Of a stretch of 64,000 nt of DNA, positions 12,566 to 25,836 are shown piece after piece. The notes under the pieces are model-generated. The model saw only the letters and a program-made list of their open reading frames with translations. It searched no databases and was not told the origin of the DNA. The DNA is from Rhynchonema sp. JSB1_4 (lineage: Eukaryota > Nematoda > Chromadorea > Monhysterida > Xyalidae). The position numbers and the translations under genes were made by a program. Location: NCBI GenBank assembly GCA_030248065.1, contig JASAMV010001589.1, forward strand, positions 104,771 to 168,770, in the 5' to 3' direction. How positions within the stretch are numbered: the first letter of the stretch is position 1; each line of letters starts with the position of its first letter.

Positions 12566-14516
12566 TTTATGTCAGCTTTTTGCTATCGTTGTGCTGTTTA
12601 TCCCATTTTAGCGTTTATTTGTTTTTGTTTCGAAAAGGCTATTTTTTTGTGGGACACAATCCTTGCTATTGAGGTTCCGGTGCTGTTTGCTCATGTACAG
12701 TATTTTGGATTTGACGACAGCTGCGTGTGCTTGCTATTATATTTGGAAATCTTGAGATTTTAGTTTTTTTTGCATATTCTCCTTCGTGTTGTGTATAATT
12801 GCTATGCGTCTACGGTAATCGTAGTAGGTTTTGCACAATCTTACCAGATACGACTTTATTCAGCTCAACTAATCCTGGTTGGAATGGAAATGCATATACT
12901 TAACTTTTTTTATTTCTGTTTGTTATTCTTTCTCAACCGTGACTTCAGTTTTCAGCCTGAGCAGTTGTCATGTATTTATTTATAATTGCCTCACGTACAT
13001 TGATTATGGCGCTCATAGTGTGGCATGACATGTTATATGTACCGCAGCTTGGTTTACAGAGCATGTTAACGATAATTCTAGAAAAAATATGAATTTTATT
13101 ATGGATCGCTTTTTGTATCGAAAATGTCATGACCCAAATTCCTCACTGGCTCGTTCCTCCGTCCTAGCTCTTGTATAACGTTGTTCCTTTATTGTTTTCC
13201 TTTATGGGCTATTGAATTATGCACTGGTCACTCTGTTTTTCAATGTTATTAGGCTTTTGAAGCTTACTTTTTGCAGAAGTCTTACTCTAATGATTGTGAT
13301 TGTTTTACATCTGTGATCAGTTCTTGAATTACTGTACTTCCTGTACCGTAATGCATCGAACAAAGAGTCCATTCATTTTATGCACCAGTTTTTCACACAA
13401 GGAATACATAGCCATTTTATTGTCATGTTTTTGCCTTATAAAATTCAAGCAGACAGAGAAACCGTTTACCCCCTATTGTGTTATAAAATGTGATTTTGCA
13501 CTTGTAGGCTTATGGGATTTATATATTTCTTGCTAGTTCTGTGTAACTGGCGACGTATATTCGCGGAAAGATTGCAAACCTGTGTTGTGCATGATAGGAT
13601 TCAAAGCCGATAAAAACCGTTTGAAATTGAAATTTTATTGCTCTCCTAACAAGGCGTAACCGAAAACAAACCATTTTTATGAGCAGAAACTTATTGCAAT
13701 TTTATTGTTTTGATCCGATTTTTTATACTCTGTGCTGTGTTTCGTGGACACAGAATTTCAAAAAAAAAGTATTTTGGTGCAATTAAAAATCACTCGCCTG
13801 TTTTAATGGTTTACAACACTTTTGACCTTTTGCTACGGGTGGGGTGGTTTTGTGAATTTAGAATACGTTCTGTACAACAGGTATGGTAACAGTTTTTGTG
13901 CATTTTACGGCCCAGACAAGTACCTGCGACCGTATGGTCACAGAGATAATCGCAAATAAGTGACAGCAACATAACTACACAACTTTTTGTCTCTGATTTT
14001 TACACCTGGCGCGTGATGCATCCACAAACACGGTGTTGTAATAATCTGCTCTTAGGCAGGATTGAATAAATGCAGGTCAACAGTGCTGAAATTTGTGCAC
14101 CACATGAAATACGCACCCGCGGTAAAAATGTTGAAAATTGTATACTCAATTCATAAACAGCAAAGATTCTCGCGCTCGCGTCGTTTTTGCGTAAGATCTT
14201 TTTGTACAGTTAATCCAGCCGGTCTGAACTGTTTAACCTTTACCGACACCTTTGGTTTTGGACGACACAAAATATTAGGTGGATGGTTTATGTGAGCCAT
14301 AAACTGCCGTTTTAATTCAGGTCTTGATCATAATAATAACCCAATCAATCATACCACGTATTTAAAACTCATAAAATTTCGGAAGTCCTTGATTATGATA
14401 ATTTTGCAATAATCCCGTGTTTTGCATATTCATCACAATCTCGGTTGCATTTTCCAATGGGAAAGTAGTAATTCGTGAGATAGCAAATTCTTTGCTTTTC
14501 AGTGAACCCCACCAGC
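12566..14516. other. Intergenic, BLTP3 to cuticlin
   Basis: AT-rich, with no open frame longer than about 80 codons that looks coding. It should hold the BLTP3 3' UTR and the cuticlin promoter. No repeat or RNA gene was seen. Confidence 0.
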
Positions 14517-16682
14517 ATGACGGTCAGAAATTGCTTTGAGCTGACTATCACATTTGCGGTAGGTCAATTCTGATCATTTTCACAAATTTTTTATATCATT
14601 TCAAATAAACATGTTTGTTTCCAGTTGTTGTGCGTTGTGCGCGGCATTCCGATCAACAACGGAGTACAGGGTGACCCGGAAATCGAATGTGGACCGACCT
14701 CAATTGGCATCAACTTCAACACGCAGAATAATTTTGAAGGTGCGACATAAAGTTGGCTATCCCTGCTTCATAATATGAATTGCCCAGCACGTTTGTGGTT
14801 GCCCGTTTCGGCCTGTTGCCACAGACAGGCATGTGGTGCACCAGGTGATCGTCAGTGCGAATGCACCTTAAGACACTGATTTTCACAACGTTTTCCACAA
14901 CTTGCTTCACACAGGTCATGTGTACGTCAAAGGCCGATTCGCCGAGCCAACATGTCGCAACAGCGAGGTCGGACGTCGCATCGCCGGCATCGAGCTCGAC
15001 TTTAGCACATGTGGAGTGCGTAGGGAACGATCGGTTGGTGATAGTGATGGTGCAATGATTAAAGGGCAGCTTGACTTCGGTATTAAACTGGATGATCGCA
15101 TCTGATATTTGATCATATCCGAGTCACATTTCTGGGCGACGGATATTTCCGAAGTAGTGATTCATTGATGTCACTAATTTCGACCGGCCGAAACTTTTTC
15201 CCACAGGTTTTCACACTAAGGGGTGTCAAAGAGAATCGGAATTTTATAAAAAAAGTCACGTGACCGCAGACGGACGATACCATGTTTCACAGCACATCAG
15301 CACTTTTCATTTTGCAGGCCAACCCGAAAGGCATCTTTGTCACGACCACTGTTGTGATCACGTTCCATCCAAATTTCATCACCAAAGTTGATCGTGCCTA
15401 CACCGTACAGTGCTTCTACATGGAAGCGGACAAAACGGTCAGCAATGAAATTGAAGTCAGGTACTGTGAAAGTGACCATGTGATGTTTCATTTATTGGCG
15501 GTTAAGAACTTTACAAGCTTTGAAAGCGAACCATATCCAGCATGATCACCACCGGCTTTCACACCGAATTTGTCCCGATGCCAATTTGTCGCTATCAGAT
15601 TCTGGACGGCACCGCGTCAGGTACACCCGTCAGCGTGGCATTGATTGGACAAAAGGTTTGAAAAAACATGAAATTTATGCTTCAGAATTTGGAACTTTTC
15701 TTTTGCAAACTATGTAGTGTTTTTCTTCGCAGGTCTACCACAAATGGACGTGTGACACGGAGACAGTGGACACATTCTGCATGTTGGTGCACACGTGCTT
15801 TGTCGACGACGGACAGAGAGATCGATTTGATTTGTTGGATACGGAAGGGTGCGTTTGGAAAGGCAACCATCTTGCTATTATTTGTGACTAGTGTTAACAT
15901 GTTTTAAATTAGAAATGACAAGCCTCGCGGCTATCCTTGGATTTGTGAATAGATTTGACGCATGATAATGCCCACTCCACGATGGGCATGATAACAATGA
16001 TGTCTGTGTCTCTGGTGCCACCAACCCGAAATGTCCATCTTTCGATACCTTTGATCACCCGTATTCTCCAATGCAGTTGTTCGCGTGATCGCAATTTACT
16101 CGACAATCTCGATTACCCGACGGATCTAATGGCGGGCCAAGAGGCCCATGTGTTCAAATACGCCGATCGACCGCAGCTGTTCTTCATGTGCCAAATCACA
16201 ATCACCGTCAAAGAACCCGATCAGAAATGTCCGGTTCGTGAAAAAAACGGGCTCAGACAATGACTCGTTCTTGATTTAGACTAGGGCCTCGTACTGTTTT
16301 TATAGCTACCCGACTGCCGCAACGCCCCATTTACCTTGGGTCGAAAGAAGCGTGAAGTGACGAATCGTTACGATGCTGATATGACCACGATCGATGTGAG
16401 CACGAGGAATATACAAGTGCTCGATATTGACGACTTGCCTTCGGGTGATTTTTATTATTCTGTTTTTTTTCTATTTTTCGTACTAAATACTTAAAAGATG
16501 ACCCGTTCCCAGATTTCCCATCGCACCTCCGATCTGCTGAGCACATTGTGTCACACACAAGCACAGATGCGACTGGCATGTGTTTCAGCCACGCTGGGTT
16601 CACGTTAATGCTCGTTGCGCTAATTGTCTCTGTTTTCTCTCTACTGGCCACAGTCACTTATGTTGCTGTCAAACGAATGTAA
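14517..16682 (+). CDS. Cuticlin, ZP-domain membrane-anchored cuticle protein (9 exons, 376 aa)
   Basis: Exons 14517-14558, 14625-14739, 14915-15033, 15318-15460, 15541-15655, 15733-15848, 16077-16233, 16306-16444 and 16498-16682 join in phase to 376 aa. The signal peptide (residues 1 to about 22) is split by intron 1. The ZP domain shows the nematode cuticlin signature: VQGDPEIECG, GHVYVKGRF, NPKGIFVTTTVVI, YTVQCFYMEADK, KWTCDTETVDTFCM, CFVDDG, YPTDLMAGQEAHVFKYADR. A basic cleavage site RKKR (282-285) follows the domain, and a C-terminal membrane helix (about 349-373) ends in KRM. This is the known order for cuticlins, which are cleaved by a furin-like protease at the cell surface and then build extracellular matrix or cuticle. 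The nearest relatives by memory are CUT-1-like proteins; which paralogue this is cannot be said. It is the best single marker that the window is nematode. The start codon is preceded closely by TTTTCAG at 14497, a possible trans-splice acceptor. Confidence 0.
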
Positions 16683-18404
16683 TTTTACTGTACATTTTTT
16701 GTAAATTCATGCAGTGATTACCTCAGATTAGTTAGTCGGTATATTCGCCTCAATGCATCCTGGTGCTTCCGGAATCGATTGATGGCAGTCTGTTTTGTGC
16801 AATATTTGCGAACCTTTATCAACAATTGCTTTTTTGAATGTCGGGTTTTGTTTTTTGTTTATTTGTGCCATGTTTTCAATAATATGTTGTTGGCGCCATT
16901 GATTCGTTCGTTTTTCTGTTTGAACAGCCGACTGAGTTCTTCTAGTTAGTGCGGCATGGTCAAATTTCTGTTCAGAAAATTTGGTGAAATGTCGATATTT
17001 ATTTCAGCAAGATATTTTCTTTACTTTATTAAAACGTAAAACAGTGTATCATATTGATAACGTAAAATAAATGTTTACGATAACAAAGTAATTTAAAAAT
17101 GATAGATCTCACAGATAAGTTTGGTCGGTGTCATCCCGTTGCGTGCTGCTGTTGCCGAAGTTGAACAGCATGAATGCACGTGCATGGTGCTGGTTGTTGG
17201 CTCGCACGGCTGGCATAGCGCGGTGACGCAACTGCAAGCAGTTAGTGAAGTACTACACCTGTCACAGTTGGCTAATTCTGATGTCGTAGATGCAAGTCAT
17301 ATAAAAGTAGTCGACACAGCCTCAAGCACACGAAAATAATACTACATTGCAGTCGTCGACGACGACCATCCGCGACTTGCGTCCACTATATTAGAATAAT
17401 GTGGTTGAAATACCACACCTCTTTATGGTGAGGCTTCGTGGAGAGCCGGCAACAGTGCCCAGAACATTCCCTTACCTAAAACGGGCCAGTTGATATCAGC
17501 TTATGTATTTAGATAAAACCAAATTTTCGGGTCACAATATTGAGCGGGCTTCGCAAGGAGGAACGGGGTATCCTGTAGCCAACTGGGTTATGTTAGAAGA
17601 TTCACCAAGGCTGTGAGCAGATAAACGCGGAATGGCAGATTTCTGCATTCCGCGTTTATCTGCTCAACTTTGCGGAATTTTGAATTTCTGCAAGTAAATT
17701 TATGCTTTTGGTCAAACCTCTCTGTTGCTGTTTGCGTTAACACGCAACATTTTGAGGTCAGCACGCTGGAAGTTGTCATCGTCACCCAAGCACGCACCAT
17801 TCCGCAAAGGTGAGCAGATAAACGCGGAATGCGGAATGCAGAAATCTGCCATTCCGCGTTTATCTGCTCACCAATTTCCGCATTCCGCGTTTATCTACTC
17901 ACAGCCTTATACTCACGGATTAACAGCGGACTATTTTTTTTCAACCAACAGTGGTGAAACCGTCCCCCACCCGCACCTTTGGATGATGTTCGACGCCCGT
18001 TCTCGTGCTGTTGCTGCCCGTCTGATGAGCGCTGCCACCAACCATCGATTGATGCGCAAATCCCATTTCGCCACCCACAGACTGACTCGTTTCGCCGACT
18101 GATGTGTGACGTGTGGCTGAGGAGGTGTGATGCTGATGGTGGGGCTGGCCGCCGTGGACGGAATGCTGAGCGAAATGGAGGAAGGCATTGTACAGTCTTT
18201 CTTCTTTATAGTGACATCATTGGGGACCATGGTTTTTGCCTACCATAAAGAATGAAGTACAAAGTGGCGGGATCCACAATCAAACTACACATCATTCAAA
18301 AATATTTATTTTACTGCACTTAGGGCTCACCAGGCTCAGGCTGCATCTCATTATGTCAAGCAGTTTATTCTCTGTTTCTAAAAGGGTGGCTACTACTATG
18401 TGAT
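16683..18404. other. Intergenic, cuticlin to the minus-strand gene
   Basis: Contains the cuticlin 3' UTR (AATAAA near 17065) and a foldback element at 17605-17908. Short open frames at 17121-17339 and on both strands at 17930-18230 have no supporting splice or family signal. Confidence 0.
17605..17908. mobile_element. Foldback MITE built on AAGGCTGTGAGCAGATAAACG
   Basis: Ends AAGGCTGTGAGCAGATAAAC (17605) and TTTATCTACTCACAGCCTT (ending 17908) are inverted repeats. Two further internal hairpins use the same unit (ATAAACGCGGAATG and complement at 17622-17666 and 17818-17866), so four or five arms are present. No convincing target duplication was seen. Confidence 0.
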
Positions 18405-19524
18405 TCAGCATGACGTCCACAATGTTGACTTGATAACTCTCCTGATGAATATCATGCCGATCGGTGACCGCTGAGATGAAGAAACTGGCGTTGCATAACA
18501 ATAGAGTATTATATGTATGATTCGATTGCCAACCTTTGAGCTCGACGAGAACAGTCCCATGTGATGTCTTTCGGCTTGTGTCTGCCAGAACTGTGCCATC
18601 ACCTGCGATCGCTCGCGACATTTCAGGATGATGCGGATCAGAAAACAAGCGAGCACCATTGAACCTGGATCAAAAAGGAAACCATGTAGCAGATTCAGCT
18701 GCAACAAAGGTATTGCTCGCGAACTAACCCAGTCCCATCGTGAAGCAATACCGTCTGAGTACGTATTCGTAGGGACTGATCGGCTTTTCGATTCCAACGA
18801 TGGTCAGTTTCGCATTTTCCTCCAATTCAAAATGATGTTCGTGGAGAAAATCTATAAAATTGAACTGTTGATTCAAAATTTTTTTACTTTCTTCATTCTT
18901 TCAGAAGCTGCTACAAGATGTGGATTACCAATGAGCGTTTGTTTTGTCAGATAAGGCTCATGTCTGAGCCTGGCCATGCAGCACGGCTGAGTGACGTAAA
19001 ACTTGACTTCGATTGTCATTGCATCGAGAGACCGGGGCACCATTCGTGCCTCATTCACGGATGCTGGCGTGTATTTGCTGCGAAAATATGGAATTGTTGA
19101 CTGGTTTAATCACATGTTCATACATACATAATCTTTCAACTGACCAATTGGCAATGGGCGGTTGCAACAAGTCACATCTCGTGCAATTGTCAGCGCAGTA
19201 TTGATTGAGCAAATGGACGAACTCCCGATCGAACTGTGACCGATGGTTATCAGCCCACTGAAACTTCAGCACATTTTTTTGAAATGAATCAATTAGAAAA
19301 ACAGAAATTTAGATTCAGAGGTTCATTGATAGAGGGATTCATTCAGAAACCTGTTCCCCGTCGCAAGCCCTGACGTCAATGGTGACTGTGTAATCGTGAT
19401 CAATGTTCACTTCGTGCACTGGTGGTTTGCTCGTGTGACCGTTGCCGTTGGCAAGGCACAAATGCACCAACATGGATGACAGAAGCAAGGCAATGAGTGC
19501 TGTTCTAAGGTTGATACCAGTCAT
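18405..19524 (-). CDS. Predicted type I membrane protein, unrecognised (6 exons, 258 aa)
   Basis: Reading the minus strand, exons 19351-19524, 19124-19257, 18929-19077, 18729-18851, 18534-18664 and 18405-18470 join in consistent phase to 258 aa. The start has a clear signal peptide (MTGINLRTALIALLLSSMLV). The ectodomain has paired cysteines (CADNCTRC, ERLC, QPCC) and an alternation of strand-like and helix-like segments (YTVTIDV, FDREFVHLLNQY, MTIEVKFYV, LTKQTLIDFLHEH, AKLTIVGIE). A membrane segment (MVLACFLIRIIL) is followed by a short basic and serine-rich tail. AATAAA on the minus strand (18364-18369) lies 36 bases past the stop. I do not recognise the family; the strand/helix order is reminiscent of a SEA-type fold, but that is inference. 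The exon at 18534-18664 is open in a second frame, so the tail is less certain than the ectodomain. It is the only well-supported gene on this strand. Confidence 0.
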
Positions 19525-21464
19525 TTATTGGCTGATTTGGCTTTACTTGGTGGTGACACTGGAACAAATGCATACTGTGTAGCCAGGTTTTGGCAGAAAC
19601 GCAAATACTCTACTTTTGTTGATCGAAAAACTTTAATTTCAGGAAAGAAAGCAATGAGCAAAAACTACATGCGGATATTATACTTGACTGCAAAGCAGCG
19701 AAGAATTTGATTTGCGTGCGCTTCTGTAATTTAGTTTCAGCCAGCTTCATATCAATAAAGGAACAGTCACAGACATACAAGGTGGTATGTATAAATGCCT
19801 GAGGTGTGAACCTCACAGCAACTCGATGATAGAAGATACATCAGTTGCAAGCACAGTATTCGGATGTAGTGAATACCCACACGGCGTAATTAGTAATGCA
19901 TGAAGGTACACATGCGCTAGTCCGGCCTGGCTATAATTTGCTGTGATTCAGAGCAAAATAAAAAAGAGCAAGCGGCGCCAGTCTATAATAGGGAACAGGG
20001 GTAGAAAATCTCGACTGAACGTTTGGTGGCTGAAGCCGTGATGCTGAAAGTCGCACAGCAGCGTGATGTTTTGTTGGACATTGCAATGAAGCACACAGGC
20101 GCCCTTAACACCCAGAACTAAAAGGATTCCATTGCTAAGGTAACGTTAGTCAACGTTAGAGTCGACAGATTTATCTGGGAAGCAGGGAAAAGTTTTCAAA
20201 CTTTGGGCTTATATTGGAAAAAGTTTCAAAGTTTAGGCTTGTAATCATGTGGTCAAACAGACATCGTCAAGTTCTCGTTGTCGGCTCAGCCCTCTGCGAT
20301 TATTATTTCAGGCATGCTCTCTGGGCGTTTATTGGAGATGGCCGTTTATTTTGCCAGGCACTGGTTTTTGTGATACTCTCGTGAGTATCATATGCCCCAA
20401 AAGTTTAGCACCCAAACGTTTTTGAGTAAACATACAGTAAACACATGCAGGACCATTTTTATAAAATGTTTGATGTCAACTGCCTTCAGGTATATACCTA
20501 CCTATAGGTGCACATCTCTGAAGTGTGTTCATGGTCACCTCAGCACACAATGAAATCGGGTGGGATGGGCGTTAATTTTGTATGCTCCGACCCCTTTCAC
20601 TGAAGATGGGTGTTGAGTGGAGAGTGGGCGTTTATTAGAAAAAATATGGTATTTCTAGCGCTCATTTAGGGCTACTTGAGTTATGACCAGAGTCGAAGAT
20701 TTCCGTTGACGATCACTCAAACATTGTGGTGGTGCACTGCAAAACACACAGTGCGGTTACCCAGTTTATTGAATACGATATTTATTTCTGGTATAGCACA
20801 AAATTCATTAGAGACAGGATGTACGGTAAATAAGGGTCTTAGCAGGGCTTGTAGCGGCTTGTTGTTAGTCATCTTGTTTCGCCAATTACGTACTGTAGGT
20901 ACAAGCTTAACGCGCCTTGGTTCACGCGTCAATTATTTAGCTGCTAACATACGAGTGATGAGTGAATATTGTGCGTACACAAAACGGGCAAGTTTATGAA
21001 CGCCCAAGATTTATAGTATCTGTTACCGTTACTGGCTGATACTGCACTTGATCTCAATGTATTTGGGAGCGTTTGTACTGAGGCGGTGATTACAAAGAGC
21101 CGTGGTGTCCGAGTCAGAGACATAAAAACAAAGGCGTTTAGCAAGCAAGCTATTCGCAACATTAGCATTGATAGAATAAGATTTAGCGTTGTGTGGGGGC
21201 ATTTGTACCTAATCGGATGCACGTGGGTTGGGACGCGTTGGATTTGCAATCATCCAGCGGACATGCTACAAAGCGATATAAATTTGTGTGAAGCTTATGG
21301 ATGAAATCAGTTGCCTCCGTTTTTTATTGGTTTTCGATACGGAAGAGCCACGTGAAGAAAAGGAAACAGGGGTTTTTTGTATGCGTATTATTTAAACAGC
21401 ATATAAATAAACAAAATTTTATCAATTCATTCATTTTAATTTTCCTGAACATCGATTTTCCCAG
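19525..21464. other. Divergent intergenic region
   Basis: Lies between the minus-strand membrane protein and the plus-strand exon-repeat gene, so it probably holds both promoters. A short hairpin TGATACTCTCGTGAGTATCA is at about 20371-20390. The first exon of the exon-repeat gene should be in the last few hundred bases; an ATG at 21301 is in frame. Confidence 0.
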
Positions 21465-24400
21465 CCTTCCAACCCGAACCAACAAACACACCGTAATCCT
21501 CAATTCAAACAACCAGCCAATCACCGTGATGCAATCGTCTGAACCAGATTTTGACCAACAGGTTGTTTTCCATCAGCAGTTTTTGTGATCAGAAAATTTA
21601 ATTTGGTTTCAGGCTGCAAAATTTTTCCAGAATTACTACGACCAATACAATGACAACGACTACTACGAGCAAAATGAGAACAACAACATCAGCTCTGAAA
21701 CATCAGCCGAATTCGAGAAGCACAGTGCCGAAGAAATGATGACAAATGTGGGTGGCTGAGATTGCCGTCGGCAGATAGATTTTTGGCTAATTGATGTATT
21801 TTTTCTAATTCGATACGAAAAAGAAGAAAAGTTAAAAAGGTACAGCAGGTCGAATCCCGCCAAGACGCCGGTGGACACCATCGTCGCGAAAAATTGTTGG
21901 ATTTCCGCGGCACCGGCAGATTTCGACGACATGGAGCGGTTAGTGGATGATGTTTCAGAAAATTCAACCATAACTGATTATTGCATCAGTCTGAAACTTT
22001 GCAGCCGAATCTGTACGCTGTAAAGATGGAGGGCACGGCAGCGTTCAAATCGTGGCCGCAAGCACCCGACATGGATCTGAAACACATCGATCTCGAATGT
22101 CAAGTGTGCGAAAAGGGCGGACGCAAGGCCAGAATGGGGGACGGAGTCGACGATTTCGTCAGTGCACCGCCTTGGACACCCAGGGTAATTCTCGGCTGCT
22201 CTCCTTGAAACTCAGGCTCACAGCTAGATTCCTACTGCAGAGTCTGAGGCGGCAACAAGGCGATGGCGTCGATGATTTCGTCACCGGAGGTCCGTGGTCA
22301 CCAAAGGTAGCGAAAAAGTCATTGAGATTTTTGTGATATTATCCTGAAAACTACAACATGTGTATCTAGCATGATGTAAAATGGGGCAATCTTAGAAAAT
22401 CAAAATACTTTGCACAACTTCATGTTTCAGAGTCGCCGAGGTCAACAAGGCGATGGTGTCGACCCATTCGTCAGTGGAGGACCGTGGTCACCAAAGGTGT
22501 CATCCATGATACAAATCAGGATTACTTTCATTTTCACGTTGATGTTCTTTTTAGGCGCTGTAATCTACCTAATAATATATTTTACATTCGTAGGCTCGCA
22601 AAGGCAGACAGCAGGGCGACGGTGTCGACGACTATGTCAGTGGACGACCATGGTCACCAAAGGTCAGTGCGACGAGACTTTTTGTTAGGCCAGATGTGGA
22701 ACTATCGTTCTCCAAAATTGAAATATTTTGTATTTTGTATCACATTCGTTTGTTTCGTCCAATGTCCACCAAGTTTTCTTGCTTTATCAGAATCAAGGCA
22801 GACGAGGCGACAAATACGTCCAGGGCCGACCGTGGTCACCGAAGGTATGTGAACGTAATAATGCAGTCTAACTGAATTTCAGCACGTTAGGTAGAGTGCA
22901 TAAATATTCTAAAAATTGGCCCAATTTCAGCGCAGCAAAAGCAGAAGCCGTAGTCGAGGCAAACAAGGTGACGGCGTCGACGATTTCGTCAGTGGAGGAC
23001 CGTGGTCACCAAAAGTGTGTGCATCAAATCTGTTTATTTCTTGCACACGACCAAAAGTATTTATGGTGACTGCACTGCGACTCACAAAGCAAAAAATGCC
23101 TTTCAGGTTTTCAAGGGCAGGCAAGGCGATGGTGTCGATGACTTCGTCAGTGGAGGACCATGGTCACCAAAGGTTGCAAAAAATTGAGCCAGTTCACGAG
23201 TTCTTTCATTCTGGATAGTTCTGGGTACGGCCGCAAAGAACGTAAAAGTCACAAACGATTTGTTTGCGCAGGGTCGCAAGGGCAGGCAAGGCGATGGCGT
23301 GGATGATTTCGTCGCCGGAGATCCGTGGTCCCCGAAAGTTTGTCACATGTTTTCAGTTTTAGGCTCCGATACAAGTTCCGAAGTTTGAACACTCTCTAAA
23401 AAGCAAGGCAAGGCAAATCTTGAATTCAGACTCGCAGAGGCAGACAAGGCGATGGTGTCGATGATTTCATCAGTGGACCACCCTGGGCACCGAGGGCAAG
23501 TCATTTGCCATGATGTTTCAAAATATTCAAACAACGATTAAAAACGTTTCTCAGGGCGCGTATGGCGATCCGACCGAAGATGCGAGAATGGAGACCGCGA
23601 AGCCGTTAGTTGTTTTGCTGAGAAAGTAGAAAATGTGATTTTTGTGCACCTCGTTTTGCAGATGGAGCTACGGTGGCGAACCACATGGGGAATCGCCAGG
23701 CAGAGACGAGTTCGAACAAGCAGCGATTCGTGACCGAATGCAACAGGTACGTGCATTGTGACCCCCTGCACATTTGTGAAACATCATCAAGCCCAATCAT
23801 TGAAGCATCATTCAGCCGACCAAACCAGTGCGTTACGACGCTTCGTTCCTGGATGGTCTGTTCGCGCACGTGCTCGATGAGATGCTCAAATCGGCCTACG
23901 TTGAGACGAAGAAGCGCGATGCGGATGCAAAAGCGATCAGTCACGCTGACTTGAGGTTCACCATTATTGTCAAAAATTATTTTTCTATTCCGGTGGTTGA
24001 GCGGCTTATGTTCGGTGAGATATCGATTTAGCCATGATATTGGTCGCACAATGACTATATAAGAATTGGTCAAATTTTTGTCCTGAATCGCGAAGAGGGA
24101 AAGTGACGGGGCAATGACGTTGCGTTGCGTGATCGCACACAAAGTATGTAGTAAAGAGAATGTTTCAGACCTGCGGCAACGTGGTTGATCTGCTAGATTA
24201 TTTTTAGCTGAAAATGTTTTGTCAAAAATACAAGTAGCATAGTGGTTAAGGTAGAACCTGACGATCAGGGTAGATGAATTCTGATTTAGTCATTGTGCAA
24301 CCAATATCACACGAGTATTATTTTTTGCGTGCATTGGTGCACGCCAGCCATAGTTCATGCAAATCTTGGCTAGTATGAAGCCAAATCAGAATCAAAGCAG

Positions 24401-24641
24401 GCTGTTATGCCAGCCAAGATCATTCCAGATGTATGTTCACACCTGCAGTATTATATACTAGCATCTAGACATTCTCAGCGAAAGATCCAGTCTTTCCATT
24501 ACAACCCCAGCCCCCAATTGCAGTTCCGGTATCGACAACCATCTGCATCTGCATCGCGCCCTCGAGAGCACACCACAAGTGCGTCAGGTGACACACGAAC
24601 TCAAACACAGAACGCGGCACAAGAATAAAGAGCACAAATGA
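21465..24641 (+). CDS. Tandem exon-repeat protein, unrecognised (N-terminal exon unresolved)
   Basis: Sixteen exons (21465-21561, 21613-21747, 21840-21938, 21990-22184, 22241-22306, 22431-22496, 22594-22662, 22791-22844, 22931-23014, 23107-23172, 23272-23337, 23430-23495, 23555-23604, 23662-23746, 23816-23955, 24479-24641) join in phase to about 499 aa. The middle is a run of repeats with consensus GDGVDDFVSGGPWSPK, nine copies, each ending exactly at an exon end with K or R before a phase-0 intron; most unit exons are 66 bases. Upstream is an Asn/Tyr/Glu-rich segment, and a CQVC pair precedes the first copy. One copy is degenerate (22791-22844) and one carries an SR-like insert (SKSRSRSRG). 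The C-terminal part is charged, with a helix-like stretch (DGLFAHVLDEMLKSAY). The true start is unclear: an ATG at 21301 reads through without an intron, another lies in frame at 21529. The final exon is open in two frames. No known family is recognised. Confidence 0.
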
Positions 24642-25836
24642 AACATCACTACCATCAACCAAAATCACCCATTTCGTAAATACTATCCGGCTCAAATATC
24701 CATCTGACCTAAAACCATTCCCTGACCAATACAACATCAAAAACTTTTCCTGGCTGTTTTCTCAAATTTGACAACAAAGAACGCTGATTCTGCGCAAACA
24801 TTGTGATGAGACTTTCCCAAACTTCAACCAGATCTTGTAACACTTGTGATTCAATAGCTCAGATGATGTTGATATGGACACACCGAACATGATAAGCAAC
24901 ATGAAACTGATTAAAATAAATCTTTATGAAGAACAAATTCGGAAACATCGTAGTGTATTGAACTGTGATGAACGGTGGGAACCTTGTTTTCAAGGGAATG
25001 TTGTTGGCGCCTAGCGTAATGATGATGAAGCCCCGTGTAGATATTCAATGGTAAGGCTTTCCAATTTTCTGGGACTGGAACTGGTCAGAGAGAACTAAAA
25101 ACAAAAGGGAACCCACGCCGTTTTTACCCCTGCAAAAGTAGGCACATGTGAACATGGTCGACGCAGCCTATACAGTATTCTTCAGGATAAATTTTGTGAC
25201 CATGTATTTCTACTGGCTGAACCGTTTTTATTGTTGGAATAATTTTTTTTAACTGACAAAAGTACAAGAGTACTTTCACATGTAACACAACAGCGCAGCA
25301 TATCGTCCGGAGACCAGACAGTGGGTGGAATTTTCGAAACGGTGTAAAGGTCAGTTGGGCGTAAAGGTCGGCGTAAAGTTCGGTCGAAAGCTCGGTCGGC
25401 GTAGCTCGGTGTAAACGTGAAACATTGCCTGTTATTAACGTGGAATGTTACAAGTTTACACCGAGGTCGATCACACTGAGCTGTCGACCGAGCTTTCCAC
25501 CGACCTTTACACCCAACTGACCTTTACACCGTTTCGAAAATATCACCCAGTAAGTCAACCATGTACATACATAAAAACGACCTTTTGAGTGACTGTGTTA
25601 CCAGGGGAGGCTTTCAGCGTTGAGATCTCCAAATATTCTAAGATGAAAAGTAAACACAAAACTTATGCTCAAAATAAAGCTCCTCATTTTGTGTGATTAT
25701 ATGAAGAGGGGCTGTGTTGGTTATCACCGTGTTATTGTCGCCGCAATCAATTTCCACGCACTTCATTCTCATCATTCCCTTGACCTTTAATCGACTGATT
25801 TCACCGCCTTTCCACATCTGACCACTGCTTGCAATC
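24642..25836. other. Intergenic with a foldback element
   Basis: No coding signal. It contains the foldback MITE at 25323-25548 and the presumed promoter of the gene at 25837. Confidence 0.
25323..25548. mobile_element. Foldback MITE, GTGTAAAGGTCAGTTGGG family
   Basis: Arms of about 85-100 bases (25323-25420 and 25450-25548) are imperfect inverted copies: GAAACGGTGTAAAGGTCAG at one end, its complement at the other. Inner parts repeat GTAAAGGTCGG and GCTCGGTC. Length 226 bp, no coding capacity. Confidence 0.

Noticed and set aside
24238..24290. A-box-like TAGCATAGTGGTTAAGG, suggesting a tRNA
   Set aside because: No T-arm or B box follows within tRNA distance.
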